Below the pieces are notes generated by a model. The model was given only the letters and a program-made list of their open reading frames with translations. It did not search any database and was not told where the DNA came from. The translations under genes and the position numbers were made by a program. A stretch of 64,000 bases of DNA from Vibrio pomeroyi (GTDB taxonomy: Bacteria; Pseudomonadota; Gammaproteobacteria; Enterobacterales; Vibrionaceae), in the NCBI GenBank assembly GCA_041879425.1, contig CP090854.1:558001-622000 (forward strand), read 5' to 3'. This document shows, piece after piece, positions 26,785-37,172 of this stretch; positions within the stretch are counted from its first letter, which is position 1, and every line of letters begins with the position of its first letter.

Positions 26785-27173
26785 AATGTTTTCTCCATTG
26801 GACCGTTTAAGTCTGTGTTTGGTCTGTTTGTTTAATCTGAGCGTGATGTTAGAGGGGAAATATTTCAGTAATATTACATTTTGGTTTAGGTAAGACTTTT
26901 TTGTGATGATTTACTCTTTAAATATTCCTATAGCTAATGGGGTTATTTTAAGTATCTGTTTTTAAATGAATTTAAAGGGTGTTTCTATAGGTGATATAGA
27001 TCTTAAAAGTTAGAAAAAAATTGAAAATAATCGCTCAAATATTACATTATGAAATCACACACTTCGAAAAAATAAGTGGTAATTAGTGATTAAGTTAGGT
27101 TTTTCCGAGTTTGTTGAGCGGGAGTGTCATATTTGATATAAAAGGGTATCTACTCCTTTATTACGGCACACTT
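26785..27173. promoter_or_regulatory. Divergent nptA/nhaR regulatory region
   Basis: This 389-base AT-rich gap contains both promoters. An 11-bp direct repeat AATATTACATT occurs at 26870-26880 and 27038-27048. I found no ORF, RNA gene or recognisable operator beyond that. Confidence 0.35.
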
Positions 27174-28064
27174 ATGTCGCACCTCAACTATAACCATCTT
27201 TATTACTTCTGGATGGTCTGCAAGCAAGGCTCTGTTACCAAAGCGGCTGAAGCTTTATTTCTCACTCCTCAAACGGTAACGGGTCAGATAAAAGCATTAG
27301 AAGAGCGAATGGACGGCAAGCTGACCAAGCGCAATGGGCGTAGTGTTGAGCCAACAGAGCTTGGGCAGCTGGTCTTTAAGTATGCTGACCGTATGTTTGG
27401 CCTGAGTTATGAAATGCTCGATATTGTGAATTACAGCCAGCACTCCAATATTCTGTTTGATGTGGGTGTAGCGGATGCGCTGTCAAAAAGGCTTGTTAGC
27501 AAGATCTTGATGTCGACGATCCCAGAAGATAACAGTATCCACCTTCGCTGCTTTGAATCGACTCACGAAATGCTGCTCGAACAACTCTCTCAACATAAGC
27601 TGGATATGATTTTGTCTGACTGTCCGGTGGACTCTAGCCAAAGCCCGGGCTTGTTTAGTAAGAAGCTGGGTGAGAGTGGCATGAGCTTTTTCAGTTCAGG
27701 CAAGGTTGAAGGCGTTAACTTCCCTGCAGTATTAGAACAAAGGAAGCTTTTGATCCCAGGTAGCCGAACCTCGATGGGGCGTAAAGTGCTGCAGTGGTTT
27801 GATAGACAAGGGCTTAAACCTGATATTTTAGGTGAATTTGATGATGCGGCATTGATGAAAGCTTTTGCTCGTTATCATCATGACGCTATTTTCTTAGCGC
27901 CGACGCTGTATATGTCTGAAGTGGAAGAAGATACGTCGCTGCAATTATTGGGTGGTATTGAAGAGCTAAAAGAGGAGTACTACGTCATATTTGCTGAGAG
28001 GATGATCCAACATCCAGCAGTTAAAAACGTATGTGACGCAGATTTTAGCAAATTGTTCGAGTGA
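27174..28064 (+). CDS. nhaR: LysR-family regulator NhaR
   Basis: Na+-responsive LysR-type activator of the antiporter gene nhaA in E. coli. The ATG at 27174 ([13 protein letters not shown]) matches the E. coli start [15 protein letters not shown] and gives 296 residues. The helix-turn-helix is [26 protein letters not shown] (residues about 20-45; a longer LysR motif than quoted in most families), followed by the substrate-binding domain. No nhaA is nearby; the neighbours are nptA (a Na+-coupled carrier, divergent) and hlyU, so nptA is a possible target by position only. Confidence 0.9.
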   Translation: MSHLNYNHLYYFWMVCKQGSVTKAAEALFLTPQTVTGQIKALEERMDGKLTKRNGRSVEPTELGQLVFKYADRMFGLSYEMLDIVNYSQHSNILFDVGVADALSKRLVSKILMSTIPEDNSIHLRCFESTHEMLLEQLSQHKLDMILSDCPVDSSQSPGLFSKKLGESGMSFFSSGKVEGVNFPAVLEQRKLLIPGSRTSMGRKVLQWFDRQGLKPDILGEFDDAALMKAFARYHHDAIFLAPTLYMSEVEEDTSLQLLGGIEELKEEYYVIFAERMIQHPAVKNVCDADFSKLFE

Positions 28065-28082
28065 GATAGTTTGTTAATGAAT

Positions 28083-28097
28083 TGATATCGATTATCA
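28083..28097. promoter_or_regulatory. Fur-box-like sequence upstream of hlyU
   Basis: TGATATCGATTATCA matches the 7-1-7 Fur core TGATAATGATTATCA at 13 of 15 positions. It lies 67 bases before the hlyU ATG and 18 bases after the nhaR stop, where a promoter is expected. Confidence 0.5.
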
Positions 28098-28164
28098 TAA
28101 CTCCGCAATATGCCGGAAATACTGATAGCCTGTAGTTGGCGAAAAGGTTGTAGGGAGCCAAACT

Positions 28165-28458
28165 ATGAACTTAAAAGAGATGGAGAAGAACTCAGCACAA
28201 GCTGTGATTCTACTCAAAGCCATGGCCAACGAGCGTCGCTTACAGATCTTATGCCTATTACATGGTACTGAACTGTCGGTTGGGGAGTTGTGCGGCAAGT
28301 TGGAACTGAGTCAGTCTGCTTTATCTCAACATCTTGCTTGGTTGAGAAGAGATGGTTTGGTCGAAACTCGCAAAGAAGCTCAAACTGTGTATTACACATT
28401 GAGCAGTGAAGAAGTAAAAGCGATGATTAACCTACTGCATGGTATCTACTGCAAGTAG
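28165..28458 (+). CDS. hlyU: ArsR-family transcription regulator HlyU
   Basis: Homologue of the Vibrio virulence activator HlyU (97 residues), a small winged-helix dimer that relieves H-NS silencing of haemolysin and RTX genes in pathogenic vibrios. The recognition helix region is ELCGKLELSQSALSQHLAWLRRDGLV (two segments, about 41-66). Cysteines at 30, 43 and 96 are present; the ArsR metal-binding ELCVCDL motif is not. The start is the ATG at 28165 with GGGAG upstream. Its place after nhaR and before rpsT matches V. cholerae. A Fur-box-like site precedes it. Confidence 0.92.
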   Translation: MNLKEMEKNSAQAVILLKAMANERRLQILCLLHGTELSVGELCGKLELSQSALSQHLAWLRRDGLVETRKEAQTVYYTLSSEEVKAMINLLHGIYCK

Positions 28459-28673
28459 CTTATTACTGATGAGGGAGATGATTTCTTATCAGGGGTAAGG
28501 TCGACACAAGGAAGTGTCAGTATTTCACGTCGAACGTTAATCCTGAACAGCTTGTTTTCCTATCGACTTACTTTGTTTATTGAAAAGCAGGTTCGGTGAA
28601 TAAGCAAAACTGCTTTCACTGAGTAAAGTCGATTTTAGTAAGTAAATAGCAGCGTTACTCAAAATTTAGATAT

Positions 28674-28701
28674 AAAAAAACCGGCCTAGGCCGGTTTTTT
28701 T
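28674..28701 (-). terminator. rpsT terminator
   Basis: Perfect palindrome ACCGGCCTAGGCCGGT flanked by seven A's and seven T's, so it can end both rpsT (leftward) and transcripts coming from hlyU. Confidence 0.88.
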
Positions 28702-28727
28702 CGTTTTGCGTTGTAATCAAATTTCTA

Positions 28728-28988
28728 TTAAAGAGCTTTGATTGCAGCAGCGAAACGAGACTTATGACGTGCAGCTTTATTCTTATGAATAAGGCCTTTA
28801 GTCGCCATACGGTCAAGAAGTGGTGTAACTTCTACAAGAGCAGCAGTTGCAGCTTCTTTATCACCAGCTGCGATAGCTGCGATAGTCTTTTTCATGTAAG
28901 TGCGCATCATAGAACGACGGCTAGCATTGTGCTGGCGACGTTTCTCAGCTTGGATAGCGCGCTTCTTAGCAGATTTACTGTTTGCCAA
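28728..28988 (-). CDS. rpsT: 30S ribosomal protein S20 (TTG start)
   Basis: Primary 16S rRNA-binding protein of the small subunit. The true start is a TTG at 28988, giving (M)[19 protein letters not shown] and 86 residues, with GGGAG eight bases upstream; a longer frame to 29003 would add MGVRP and is unlikely. Conserved [11 protein letters not shown] and [15 protein letters not shown] are present. E. coli rpsT also starts with UUG, which matters for its translational autoregulation. Divergent from murJ. Confidence 0.95.
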   Translation of the reverse strand: MANSKSAKKRAIQAEKRRQHNASRRSMMRTYMKKTIAAIAAGDKEAATAALVEVTPLLDRMATKGLIHKNKAARHKSRFAAAIKAL

Positions 28989-29239
28989 GGGTCTAACTCC
29001 CAAAAACTTAGTTCGGTGACAATTTAAGGGCGAGGACTATCCCTCATTAGCGCTTAATTGTCAAATGATTTGTGCAAAAACCAATCGTAGCCAAACAAAC
29101 TTTGGTATGGAAAGGTCATCGCGGTTAAGATGGCGGGGATTCTAACAGCATTTTTAGACCAATGCTAATAAATATGCTTCTTAGGATAGGATAGTATTTA
29201 TCCTCGCTTGAAAGTAATCAACTAGTGTCAGAGGTTTCT

Positions 29240-30802
29240 GTGAGTAAACGACTATTAAAGTCAGGACTGATTGTCAGTGCTATGACTTTTGTTTCCCGTG
29301 TATTGGGGCTAGTACGTGATGTAGTAGTAGCAAATTTGATGGGGGCTGGAGCGAGTGCCGACGTATTTTTCTTCGCTAATAAAATCCCTAATTTCTTACG
29401 TCGACTTTTTGCAGAAGGTGCGTTTTCTCAAGCGTTTGTTCCTGTATTAACGGAATATCACGCGGCAGGTGATAAAGATAAGACTCGAGATTTAATTGCT
29501 AAGGTGTCGGGTACGCTCGGGGTTTTAGTGTCTATCGTCACGGTTATCGGGGTCTTGGGCTCTGGTGTGATCACCGCGATGTTTGGTGCAGGTTGGTTTA
29601 TCGACTGGTTGAATGATGGCCCTGCGGCGCCTAAATTTGAGCTGGCGAGCTTCATGCTCAAGATTACCTTTCCTTATTTATGGTTTATCACCTTTGTTGC
29701 TTTATCTGGTGCCATTCTTAATACATTAGGTAAGTTTGCTGTATCTTCTTTTACCCCTGTGTTCTTGAACGTTATGATCATCGGTGCAGCGTGGTTCATC
29801 TCTCCTAATCTAGAACAGCCTGAAATTGGCTTGGCTATCGGTGTCTTCCTTGGTGGTTTAGTTCAATTCCTATTCCAAATGCCTTTCTTGATAAAAGCGG
29901 GTGTGTTGGTTAAGCCGAAGTGGGGCTGGAGAGATCCGGGCGTCGTTAAGATCCGCACATTAATGATCCCAGCTCTGTTTGGTGTGTCTGTTAGCCAAAT
30001 CAACTTACTGTTTGATACCTTCATTGCCAGTTTTCTAGCAACGGGCTCTATCAGTTGGTTGTACTACTCAGACCGCTTACTTGAGTTTCCACTCGGTTTA
30101 TTCGGTATCGCGATTGCGACGGTGATTCTTCCTGCTTTATCTCGTAAACACGTAGACGCTCAAGGGGAAGGGTTCGCACATACCATGGACTGGGGCGTGC
30201 GCATGGTTTTGCTGCTTGGTATTCCTGCGATGTTAGGTCTTATCGTCTTAGCTAAACCGATGTTGATGGTGCTCTTCATGCGTGGTGAGTTCTCTCCACA
30301 CGATGTACAGCAGGCATCAATGTCATTGGTTGCTTACGCATCTGGCTTGCTTAACTTCATGCTGATAAAAGTATTGGCTCCGGGTTACTACTCTCGCCAA
30401 GATACGAAAACACCGGTTAAGTACGGCATTATCGCGATGGTGACCAATATGGTGTTTAACGCGATCTTTGCTTATTTCTATGGTTATGTTGGCTTGGCGA
30501 TTGCGACCGCATTGTCAGCTTTTGTGAATATGGCCTTGTTATATAGAGGATTACATCTTGCGGGTGTATATCAATTAACGAAGACAACCTTATTGTTCAG
30601 TGCCAAATTGATTATCTCGGGTGTGGTGATGGTAGCCGCTATTTTATGGCAGCTGGATAATATGCAACATTGGCTTGAATGGAGCTTTAGCCAGAGAGCG
30701 CTGACATTAACAGGCTTGATTGGACTTGGTGGCTTTGTTTATATTGTTTCGGTACTGATTTTAGGTATCCGAGTAAAACATTTAAAAGCAGCGACAGATT
30801 AA
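29240..30802 (+). CDS. murJ: Lipid II flippase MurJ
   Basis: Flips lipid II across the inner membrane for peptidoglycan synthesis (MOP superfamily, formerly MviN). The GTG at 29240 (VSKRLLKSGLIVSAMTF) is preferred, as AGAGG lies 5 bases before it; GTG 29225 would add five residues. It has 520 residues and about 14 membrane segments. Conserved charged central-cavity residues appear in SRVLGLVRD and NFLRRLFAEGAFSQAFVP. It is followed by ribF after 70 bases, the order seen in V. cholerae. Confidence 0.94.
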   Translation: MSKRLLKSGLIVSAMTFVSRVLGLVRDVVVANLMGAGASADVFFFANKIPNFLRRLFAEGAFSQAFVPVLTEYHAAGDKDKTRDLIAKVSGTLGVLVSIVTVIGVLGSGVITAMFGAGWFIDWLNDGPAAPKFELASFMLKITFPYLWFITFVALSGAILNTLGKFAVSSFTPVFLNVMIIGAAWFISPNLEQPEIGLAIGVFLGGLVQFLFQMPFLIKAGVLVKPKWGWRDPGVVKIRTLMIPALFGVSVSQINLLFDTFIASFLATGSISWLYYSDRLLEFPLGLFGIAIATVILPALSRKHVDAQGEGFAHTMDWGVRMVLLLGIPAMLGLIVLAKPMLMVLFMRGEFSPHDVQQASMSLVAYASGLLNFMLIKVLAPGYYSRQDTKTPVKYGIIAMVTNMVFNAIFAYFYGYVGLAIATALSAFVNMALLYRGLHLAGVYQLTKTTLLFSAKLIISGVVMVAAILWQLDNMQHWLEWSFSQRALTLTGLIGLGGFVYIVSVLILGIRVKHLKAATD

Positions 30803-30872
30803 TACTGATTAGTATATAATCCGTCGGTTTCACACAATAAATGATGCAAATAACAGGTTTTAGCTGATCATA

Positions 30873-31808
30873 ATGGAACTGATCCGAGGTATACACAATA
30901 TTAAAGCGCAGCATCATGGCTGTGTATTAACCATAGGTAACTTCGATGGTGTTCATTTAGGACATCAAGAGGTTCTGAGTCAGGTTTCTAAACAAGCTGC
31001 AGCATTAGGGCTACCTTCTGTTGTTATGACGTTTGAGCCGCAACCTATGGAGCTGTTTGCCCGAGATAGAGCGCCAGCACGTTTAACTCGCTTACGCGAT
31101 AAGTACGTGCAACTGAGCAAGCTAGATATCAGTCGTTTATTGTGTGTCAATTTTAATCAGTATTTTGCAAGTTTATCCGCAGAAGCATTCATTAAAGATC
31201 TTTTGGTTGATAAGCTTGGTGTGAAGTTCTTGGTGGTTGGTGACGACTTTTGCTTTGGTAAAGGCCGCACTGGTAATTTCGCTATGCTTAAAGAAGCGGG
31301 CGAAAAGTATGGCTTTGAGGTGGTAAGCACCCAAAGTTATTGCTTAAACCAATTACGAGTCAGCAGTACTGAGATACGAAATGCATTAGCGGTCGATGAC
31401 TTGGCTGCAAGTGCTACCATGTTAGGACGTGATTACAGTATTAGTGGTCGTGTGTCCCATGGTCGTAAACTAGGGAGAACCATAGGTTTCCCTACCGCTA
31501 ATATTCCATTAAAGCGTTGTGTTTCTCCTGTATCGGGAGTGTATGTTGTTGAAGCATTGGATATCGATGGGGTTCCTGTCGGTGGCGTTGCTAATATTGG
31601 ACAACGACCAACAGTTAATGGTGTAAGGCAGCAATTAGAAGTGCACTTTTTTGACTTTAAAGCCAATTTGTATGGTAAACAGTTAGAAGTACGACTTTTG
31701 CACAAACTGCGCGACGAGATAAAATTTGAATCGTTCGACGCATTAAAGAATCAAATAGAATTGGATGCTGAAGCCGCAAGGGTGTGGCTGCTTCAGCTAA
31801 AGAATTAA
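30873..31808 (+). CDS. ribF: Bifunctional riboflavin kinase/FAD synthetase
   Basis: Makes FMN from riboflavin and FAD from FMN. The 311-residue protein has an N-terminal nucleotidyltransferase domain with TIGNFDGVHLGHQ (about 20-32) and VVGDDFCFGKGRTGN, and a C-terminal riboflavin kinase domain with GRTIGFPTANI and GVANIGQRPTV. The start is the ATG at 30873. It is upstream of ileS (63-base gap), as in E. coli, where ribF-ileS-lspA-fkpB-ispH form a transcriptional series. Confidence 0.95.
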   Translation: MELIRGIHNIKAQHHGCVLTIGNFDGVHLGHQEVLSQVSKQAAALGLPSVVMTFEPQPMELFARDRAPARLTRLRDKYVQLSKLDISRLLCVNFNQYFASLSAEAFIKDLLVDKLGVKFLVVGDDFCFGKGRTGNFAMLKEAGEKYGFEVVSTQSYCLNQLRVSSTEIRNALAVDDLAASATMLGRDYSISGRVSHGRKLGRTIGFPTANIPLKRCVSPVSGVYVVEALDIDGVPVGGVANIGQRPTVNGVRQQLEVHFFDFKANLYGKQLEVRLLHKLRDEIKFESFDALKNQIELDAEAARVWLLQLKN

Positions 31809-31871
31809 TCGGATGATTCCACCGATTAACATAATGTCTAACTTCGCCCAATATAACGGAATTAAGAATCG

Positions 31872-34730
31872 ATGAGTGATTATAAAGATACCCTGAACTT
31901 ACCAGAAACAGGGTTCCCAATGCGCGGCAATCTGGCAAATCGTGAGCCAGAAATGCTTAAGCGTTGGTACAAAGAAGATCTTTACGGCGAAATCCGTAAG
32001 GCAAAGAAAGGTAAAAAATCTTTCGTACTGCATGATGGCCCTCCATACGCGAACGGCGACATTCACATTGGCCACGCGCTGAATAAGATTCTTAAAGACA
32101 TTATTATTAAATCTAAGACCCTTTCTGGTTTTGATGCACCGTACATCCCTGGTTGGGACTGTCACGGTCTTCCAATCGAGCTAATGGTTGAGAAGAAGAA
32201 AGGTAAGCCTGGTCAGAAGATTTCGGCTGCTGAATTCCGCGAAGAGTGTCGTAAGTACGCTGCGGGCCAAGTTGAAGGTCAGAAAGAGAGCTTCAAACGT
32301 CTTGGTATCATGGGCGAGTGGGACAAACCTTACCGCACTATGGATTTCGGCACAGAAGCGAACATCATTCGTTCTCTAGGTAAAATCGCAGACAAAGGTC
32401 ACCTTCTTAAAGGTTTCAAACCAGTTCACTGGTGTACTGACTGTGGTTCTGCTCTGGCTGAAGCTGAAGTTGAATACAAAGATAAAGTTTCTCCATCTAT
32501 CGATGTGAAATTTACAGCAGCTGACGAAGCGGCGCTTCTAGAGAAATTTACTCTAGCTGAAGGCCACGCGGGTCAGGGCGAAATCTCTATCGTTATCTGG
32601 ACAACAACACCATGGACTCTGCCTGCTAACCGCGCAGTATGTCTACGTGATGATCTTGAATACGTGCTTATCCAAGTTGAAGCGAATGGCGACCAGCCTG
32701 CTCAACGTATCGTTGTTGCTTCTGAACTAGCAAAAGACGTAATGGATCGTGCAGGTATCGAGCACTTCCACAACCTTGGTTTTGCTACTGGTGCTGATCT
32801 TGAGCTTTCTCAGTTCAACCACCCGTTCTACGACTTTACTGTTCCTGCTGTTCTTGGTGACCACGTTACAACAGATTCAGGTACTGGTGTGGTTCACACT
32901 GCGCCTGGTCACGGTCAAGAGGATTTCGTGGTTGGTAAGAAATACAACCTAGAAATCGCTAACCCAGTAGGCTCAAACGGCGTTTACCTGCCAGATACAG
33001 AGCTATTTGCTGGTCAGCACGTATTCAAAGCGAACGACTCTGTTTTAGAAGTTCTAAAAGAGAAAGGTGCACTTCTGCATCACCACGCTTACGAGCACAG
33101 CTACCCACACTGTTGGAGACATAAAACTCCAATCATCTTCCGTGCAACACCACAATGGTTCATCTCTATGGATCAAGCTGGCTTACGTGCAAAAGCACTA
33201 GAGTCAACTAAGAATGTTGAGTGGATGCCGGAGTGGGGTCAAAGCCGTATCGAAGGTATGATCGAAGGTCGCCCTGAGTGGTGCATCTCTCGTCAACGTA
33301 CTTGGGGTGTGCCAATTGCTCTGTTCGTTCATAAAGAAACGTCAGAACTTCACCCTGATAGCCCAGCACTTATTGAAAAAGTAGCGAAGCTAGTTGAAGA
33401 GAAGGGCATTCAAGCTTGGTGGGATGTAGATGCTGCTGAACTTATGGGCGCAGAAGACGCTGATAAGTACGAAAAAGTAATGGATACGCTAGACGTATGG
33501 TTCGACTCAGGTGTTACGCACTTCTCTGTTGTTGACTCTCGTGAAGAATACAACGGCAACAGTGCTGATCTTTACCTTGAAGGTTCAGACCAACACCGTG
33601 GCTGGTTCCAGTCTTCTCTAATTTCATCTATCGCGATGAAAGACGAAGCGCCATACAAGCAAGTACTAACTCACGGTTTCGTGGTTGATGGTAACGGCCG
33701 TAAGATGTCTAAATCTATCGGTAACGTTGTTGCACCTAAAGATGTAACCAATAAGCTAGGTGCAGACATCCTGCGTCTATGGGTTGCTTCTACAGACTAC
33801 ACGGGTGAAGTTGCGGTTTCTGATGAAATCCTGAAGCGTTCAGCTGATGCTTACCGTCGTATTCGTAACACAGCTCGTTTCTTCCTAGCGAACTTGAACG
33901 GTTTCAACCCTGAAACTGACCTAGTTCCTGCTGAAGAGATGGTTGCACTTGATCGCTGGGCTGTTGGCCGTGCTCAAGCTGCACAAGAAGAGATCGTTAA
34001 AGCATACGGCGAGTACAACACGCACGGTGTAACTCAGCGTCTAATGCAGTTCTGTTCTATCGAAATGGGTTCTTTCTACCTAGACGTAATTAAAGACCGT
34101 CAGTACACAGCGAAGCAGGGCAGCCATGCTCAACGTAGCTGTCAGACTGCGCTTTACTACATCGTAGAAGCTCTAGTTCGTTGGATGGCACCTATCATGT
34201 CGTTCACTGCAGATGAAATCTGGAACGAGATGCCAAGCTCTTTACCAACTGGAGAGCAGCGTGACAAGTTCGTATTCACTGGTGAGTGGTTCGAAGGTTT
34301 ATTTGGTCTTGCTGAAGGCGAAGAGCTAAGCAACGAATTCTGGGCTGAAATCCAGACTGTTCGTGGCGCAGTGAACAAGCTTCTTGAAGACGCTCGTAAA
34401 GAGAAAACAATCGGTGGTGCTCTGCAAGCTGAAGTGACTCTATACGCTGACGACGCACTAGCGGCTAAGATCAACAAGCTAGAAGATGAGCTACGTTTCG
34501 TACTTATCACTTCTGCTGCGGTTGTTAAGCCACTAAGCGAGAAGTCTGATGCAGCTCAAGCGACAGACGTTGAAGGTCTATTCGTTGAAGTAGCGGCGAC
34601 TGAAGCTGAGAAGTGTGACCGTTGCTGGCACCACACTCCAGATGTAGGCACTATCGAAGGTCACGAGAAAGTTTGTGGTCGTTGTGTGTCGAACATCGAC
34701 GGTGAAGGCGAAGTGCGTAAGTTCGCATAA
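31872..34730 (+). CDS. ileS: Isoleucyl-tRNA synthetase
   Basis: Class I synthetase of 952 residues. The HIGH motif is in [11 protein letters not shown] (about residue 63), KMSKS in [10 protein letters not shown] (about 603). The CP1 editing domain has [11 protein letters not shown] and the deacylation-site motif [11 protein letters not shown]. The C-terminal zinc finger pairs CDRCWHH and CGRCVSN. The start is the ATG at 31872. Codon use appears biased to highly expressed codons. A hairpin with a T-run lies in the gap to lspA, so downstream genes may be partly uncoupled. Confidence 0.96.
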   Translation: MSDYKDTLNLPETGFPMRGNLANREPEMLKRWYKEDLYGEIRKAKKGKKSFVLHDGPPYANGDIHIGHALNKILKDIIIKSKTLSGFDAPYIPGWDCHGLPIELMVEKKKGKPGQKISAAEFREECRKYAAGQVEGQKESFKRLGIMGEWDKPYRTMDFGTEANIIRSLGKIADKGHLLKGFKPVHWCTDCGSALAEAEVEYKDKVSPSIDVKFTAADEAALLEKFTLAEGHAGQGEISIVIWTTTPWTLPANRAVCLRDDLEYVLIQVEANGDQPAQRIVVASELAKDVMDRAGIEHFHNLGFATGADLELSQFNHPFYDFTVPAVLGDHVTTDSGTGVVHTAPGHGQEDFVVGKKYNLEIANPVGSNGVYLPDTELFAGQHVFKANDSVLEVLKEKGALLHHHAYEHSYPHCWRHKTPIIFRATPQWFISMDQAGLRAKALESTKNVEWMPEWGQSRIEGMIEGRPEWCISRQRTWGVPIALFVHKETSELHPDSPALIEKVAKLVEEKGIQAWWDVDAAELMGAEDADKYEKVMDTLDVWFDSGVTHFSVVDSREEYNGNSADLYLEGSDQHRGWFQSSLISSIAMKDEAPYKQVLTHGFVVDGNGRKMSKSIGNVVAPKDVTNKLGADILRLWVASTDYTGEVAVSDEILKRSADAYRRIRNTARFFLANLNGFNPETDLVPAEEMVALDRWAVGRAQAAQEEIVKAYGEYNTHGVTQRLMQFCSIEMGSFYLDVIKDRQYTAKQGSHAQRSCQTALYYIVEALVRWMAPIMSFTADEIWNEMPSSLPTGEQRDKFVFTGEWFEGLFGLAEGEELSNEFWAEIQTVRGAVNKLLEDARKEKTIGGALQAEVTLYADDALAAKINKLEDELRFVLITSAAVVKPLSEKSDAAQATDVEGLFVEVAATEAEKCDRCWHHTPDVGTIEGHEKVCGRCVSNIDGEGEVRKFA

Positions 34731-34764
34731 CCGCTCAGAGAAAGACTGAACTTTTTGTAAAAAT

Positions 34765-34796
34765 TATAGCCCCAGTATCAACTGGGGTTATTTTTA
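34765..34796 (+). terminator. Hairpin between ileS and lspA
   Basis: Seven-bp GC-rich stem CCCCAGT (34770-34776) with ACTGGGG (34781-34787), then TTATTTTT. A likely intrinsic terminator, perhaps partial, within the ileS-lspA series. Confidence 0.75.
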
Positions 34797-34888
34797 ATTA
34801 TAGGAAATGTGTTTCGCCAAGTTGGGTACTGATGATCACTTAAATCAGGTGAGAATGAATACCAATTTCGTAAATACTAGGAATAGAA

Positions 34889-35389
34889 ATGAGTGAAGTT
34901 TCGTTAAAACAATCTGGTGTGCGTTGGTTATGGTTGGCTCTATTGGTCTTCCTTGCAGATATCGGCATTAAACTTTTTGTCATGGACAACATGGGTTATG
35001 GCTGGGCAAACCGTATTGAGGTGCTGCCGTTCTTTAACTTTTTGTACGTTCACAACTACGGCGCAGCATTTAGCTTCTTGAGTGACCAAAGTGGTTGGCA
35101 GCGTTGGTTATTTACCGGTATCGCATTTGCAGTAACGGGCATGTTGACGTACTGGATGAGTAAGCTACCAGCGACAGAAAAGTGGAACAACATCGCTTAC
35201 GCCATCATTATTGGTGGTGCAGTAGGTAATGTATTTGACCGTGTAGTGCACGGCTTTGTTGTCGATTACTTAGATTTCTACTGGGGCACTTACCATTGGC
35301 CTGCATTCAACTTAGCGGATATGGGAATCTGTATCGGTGCTGCGATGATCATCCTCGATGGTTTCCGCAAGAAAGACGAAAGCAAATAG
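34889..35389 (+). CDS. lspA: Lipoprotein signal peptidase
   Basis: Aspartyl protease that cleaves the signal peptide of diacylglyceryl-modified prolipoproteins (after Lgt, before Lnt). It has 166 residues and four membrane segments. The catalytic aspartates are D126 in [11 protein letters not shown] and D144 in FNLADMGI, with conserved [11 protein letters not shown] and [10 protein letters not shown]. The start is the ATG at 34889, with TAGGAATAGAA upstream. Neighbours ileS and fkpB match the usual enterobacterial and Vibrio order. Confidence 0.95.
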   Translation: MSEVSLKQSGVRWLWLALLVFLADIGIKLFVMDNMGYGWANRIEVLPFFNFLYVHNYGAAFSFLSDQSGWQRWLFTGIAFAVTGMLTYWMSKLPATEKWNNIAYAIIIGGAVGNVFDRVVHGFVVDYLDFYWGTYHWPAFNLADMGICIGAAMIILDGFRKKDESK

Positions 35390-35469
35390 GCGAATAAGCC
35401 TTAAGTAAAAACGCTTTGAAATAGATTGCATTAAAGTCAGTCTATGACTCACAGAATAGAATAGCCCTA

Positions 35470-35504
35470 AGCGCTGTCGGTTGATTCCGGTGGCGCTTTT
35501 TTTT
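35470..35504 (+). terminator. lspA terminator
   Basis: Stem AGCGCTGTCGG (35470-35480) with CCGGTGGCGCT (35487-35497), eight Watson-Crick and three G-U pairs, followed by eight T's. Confidence 0.82.
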
Positions 35505-35573
35505 ATGCTGCAACTAATATGAGAGTAAAGCAGAATGCGTTCTCAAATAATAAAGAAATCTAAGGAAAGTAAC

Positions 35574-36005
35574 GTGGCAGCAATTAAAAATGATTCAGCA
35601 GTAACCCTACATTTTACGATTAAGATGAAGGATGGTTCAGTTGCCGATAGTACCGAAAATATGGGCAAACCGGCGAAGTTCGTTATGGGTGATGGCAGCC
35701 TAAGTGAGAACTTCGAAGCATGTCTGCTTGGACTTGAAGAAGGCACAGAAAAGTCTATCGAACTGAAAGCACAAGATGCGTTTGGTATGCCTAATCCAGA
35801 CCATATTCACCATATGGATAAAGCAAAATTTGCTGGTGGTACTGATGTTGAAGTCGGTACCATCATGGCATTCTCTGGCCCTGACGGTATGGAAATCCCA
35901 GGTATTATTACAGATATCGCGGGTGACTCAGTGACGGTTGATTTTAATCACCCACTTGCAGGCCAAGACGTTACGTTTGATGTCAATATCTTAGCTGTCG
36001 AATAG
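35574..36005 (+). CDS. fkpB: FKBP-type peptidyl-prolyl isomerase FkpB (SlpA)
   Basis: SlyD-like prolyl isomerase/chaperone of 143 residues. The GTG at 35574 (VAAIKNDSAVTLHFTIKM) is preferred because AAGGAAAG lies just upstream; a longer frame from 35535 adds 13 residues. An FKBP core (SAVTLHFTIKMKDG, FEACLLGLEEG) surrounds the insert-in-flap domain (DAFGMPNPDHIHHMD), and the end reads VDFNHPLAGQDVTFDVNIL. It lies between lspA and ispH, as in E. coli. Confidence 0.92.
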   Translation: MAAIKNDSAVTLHFTIKMKDGSVADSTENMGKPAKFVMGDGSLSENFEACLLGLEEGTEKSIELKAQDAFGMPNPDHIHHMDKAKFAGGTDVEVGTIMAFSGPDGMEIPGIITDIAGDSVTVDFNHPLAGQDVTFDVNILAVE

Positions 36006-36113
36006 TCTTACTGGTGACACACAACCCAGAGCTTCACTGTCTAGGCGCTTCACTGTAGAATGCGAACCTCGCTGACGGCGAACTCTATAGAAACAACCTT
36101 AGTACCGCGGTAA

Positions 36114-37073
36114 ATGATGAGCAATGAAATGAAAATAATGTTAGCTAACCCTCGTGGCTTTTGTGCCGGTGTCGATCGTGCGATCAGCATCGTAGAGCGC
36201 GCACTTGAAATGTATCAGCCACCGATTTATGTTCGCCATGAAGTGGTACATAACCGCTTTGTTGTTGAAGGGCTTAAGCAACGTGGTGCTATTTTTGTCG
36301 AAGAGTTGAGTGAAGTGCCAGACGACAACATCGTAATTTTCTCTGCTCACGGTGTATCTCAAGCCGTTCGTAAAGAAGCAAAAGAGCGCGAACTTACAGT
36401 ATTTGATGCAACGTGTCCTTTGGTGACGAAAGTTCATATGGAGGTTGCTCGTGCGAGCCGCAAACATATGGAAGTGGTACTGATTGGTCACGCAGGTCAC
36501 CCTGAGGTTGAAGGTACGATGGGTCAGTACGCTAGCCAAACAGGTGGTATGTACTTGGTTGAAAGACCAGAAGACGTACAGAACCTAGTGGTAAACGATC
36601 CAACTAACTTGCACTACGTGAGCCAAACTACACTGTCTGTTGATGAGACGGCAGATGTGATTGAAGAGCTACGTCGCGTGTTCCCTGAGATTCAAGGCCC
36701 ACGTAAAGACGACATCTGTTACGCGACTCAAAACCGTCAAGACGCAGTGCGTGAGATGGCAAACGACGTAGACGTAGTGATTGTTGTTGGTTCTAAGAAT
36801 TCATCGAACTCAACACGCTTGAAAGAGCTAGCTGAGAAGTTAGGCACACCAGGTTACCTAACGGATTGCCCTGAAGACATTCAAACTGAATGGGTTGAAG
36901 GTAAGAAGAAAATCGGTGTAACGGCTGGTGCTTCTGCTCCTGAAGAGCTAGTTAACCAAATCTTAGATCGTATTCGCGAGCTAGGTGCTACCGATGTTGA
37001 AGAGATTCAAGGTCGTGAAGAGAACATGTTCTTTGAAGTACCAAAAGAGCTGCAGATTAAACAAGTCGATTAA
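36114..37073 (+). CDS. ispH: 4-hydroxy-3-methylbut-2-enyl diphosphate reductase
   Basis: Last enzyme of the MEP isoprenoid pathway: reduces HMBPP to IPP and DMAPP with a [4Fe-4S] cluster. The three cluster cysteines are C17 (RGFCAGVD), C101 (DATCPLVTK) and C202 ([11 protein letters not shown]). It has 319 residues from the ATG at 36114; ATGs at 36117 and 36129 are also possible, the last matching the E. coli start. Proton-donor Glu lies in [10 protein letters not shown]. It ends the ribF-ispH series and is followed by a strong terminator. Confidence 0.95.
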   Translation: MMSNEMKIMLANPRGFCAGVDRAISIVERALEMYQPPIYVRHEVVHNRFVVEGLKQRGAIFVEELSEVPDDNIVIFSAHGVSQAVRKEAKERELTVFDATCPLVTKVHMEVARASRKHMEVVLIGHAGHPEVEGTMGQYASQTGGMYLVERPEDVQNLVVNDPTNLHYVSQTTLSVDETADVIEELRRVFPEIQGPRKDDICYATQNRQDAVREMANDVDVVIVVGSKNSSNSTRLKELAEKLGTPGYLTDCPEDIQTEWVEGKKKIGVTAGASAPEELVNQILDRIRELGATDVEEIQGREENMFFEVPKELQIKQVD

Positions 37074-37114
37074 TCTTTATCGACTTGTGATGCTATCGAT
37101 TTGCAAACAGTAGA

Positions 37115-37142
37115 AAGCCAACGTTAATGCGTTGGCTTTTTT
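37115..37142 (+). terminator. ispH terminator
   Basis: Nine-bp stem AAGCCAACG (37115-37123) with CGTTGGCTT (37130-37138), then T's to 37142. Confidence 0.9.
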
Positions 37143-37172
37143 GATCGTGCAATATCTCGGTCTGAAACATGT

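Noticed and set aside
28980..29003. Longer N-terminus for S20 ([10 protein letters not shown])
   Set aside because: The TTG at 28988 has the ribosome site, matches the usual (M)[10 protein letters not shown] start and parallels the UUG start of E. coli rpsT.
34157..34510. 117-codon minus-strand frame inside ileS
   Set aside because: It is antisense shadow coding caused by the codon bias of ileS.
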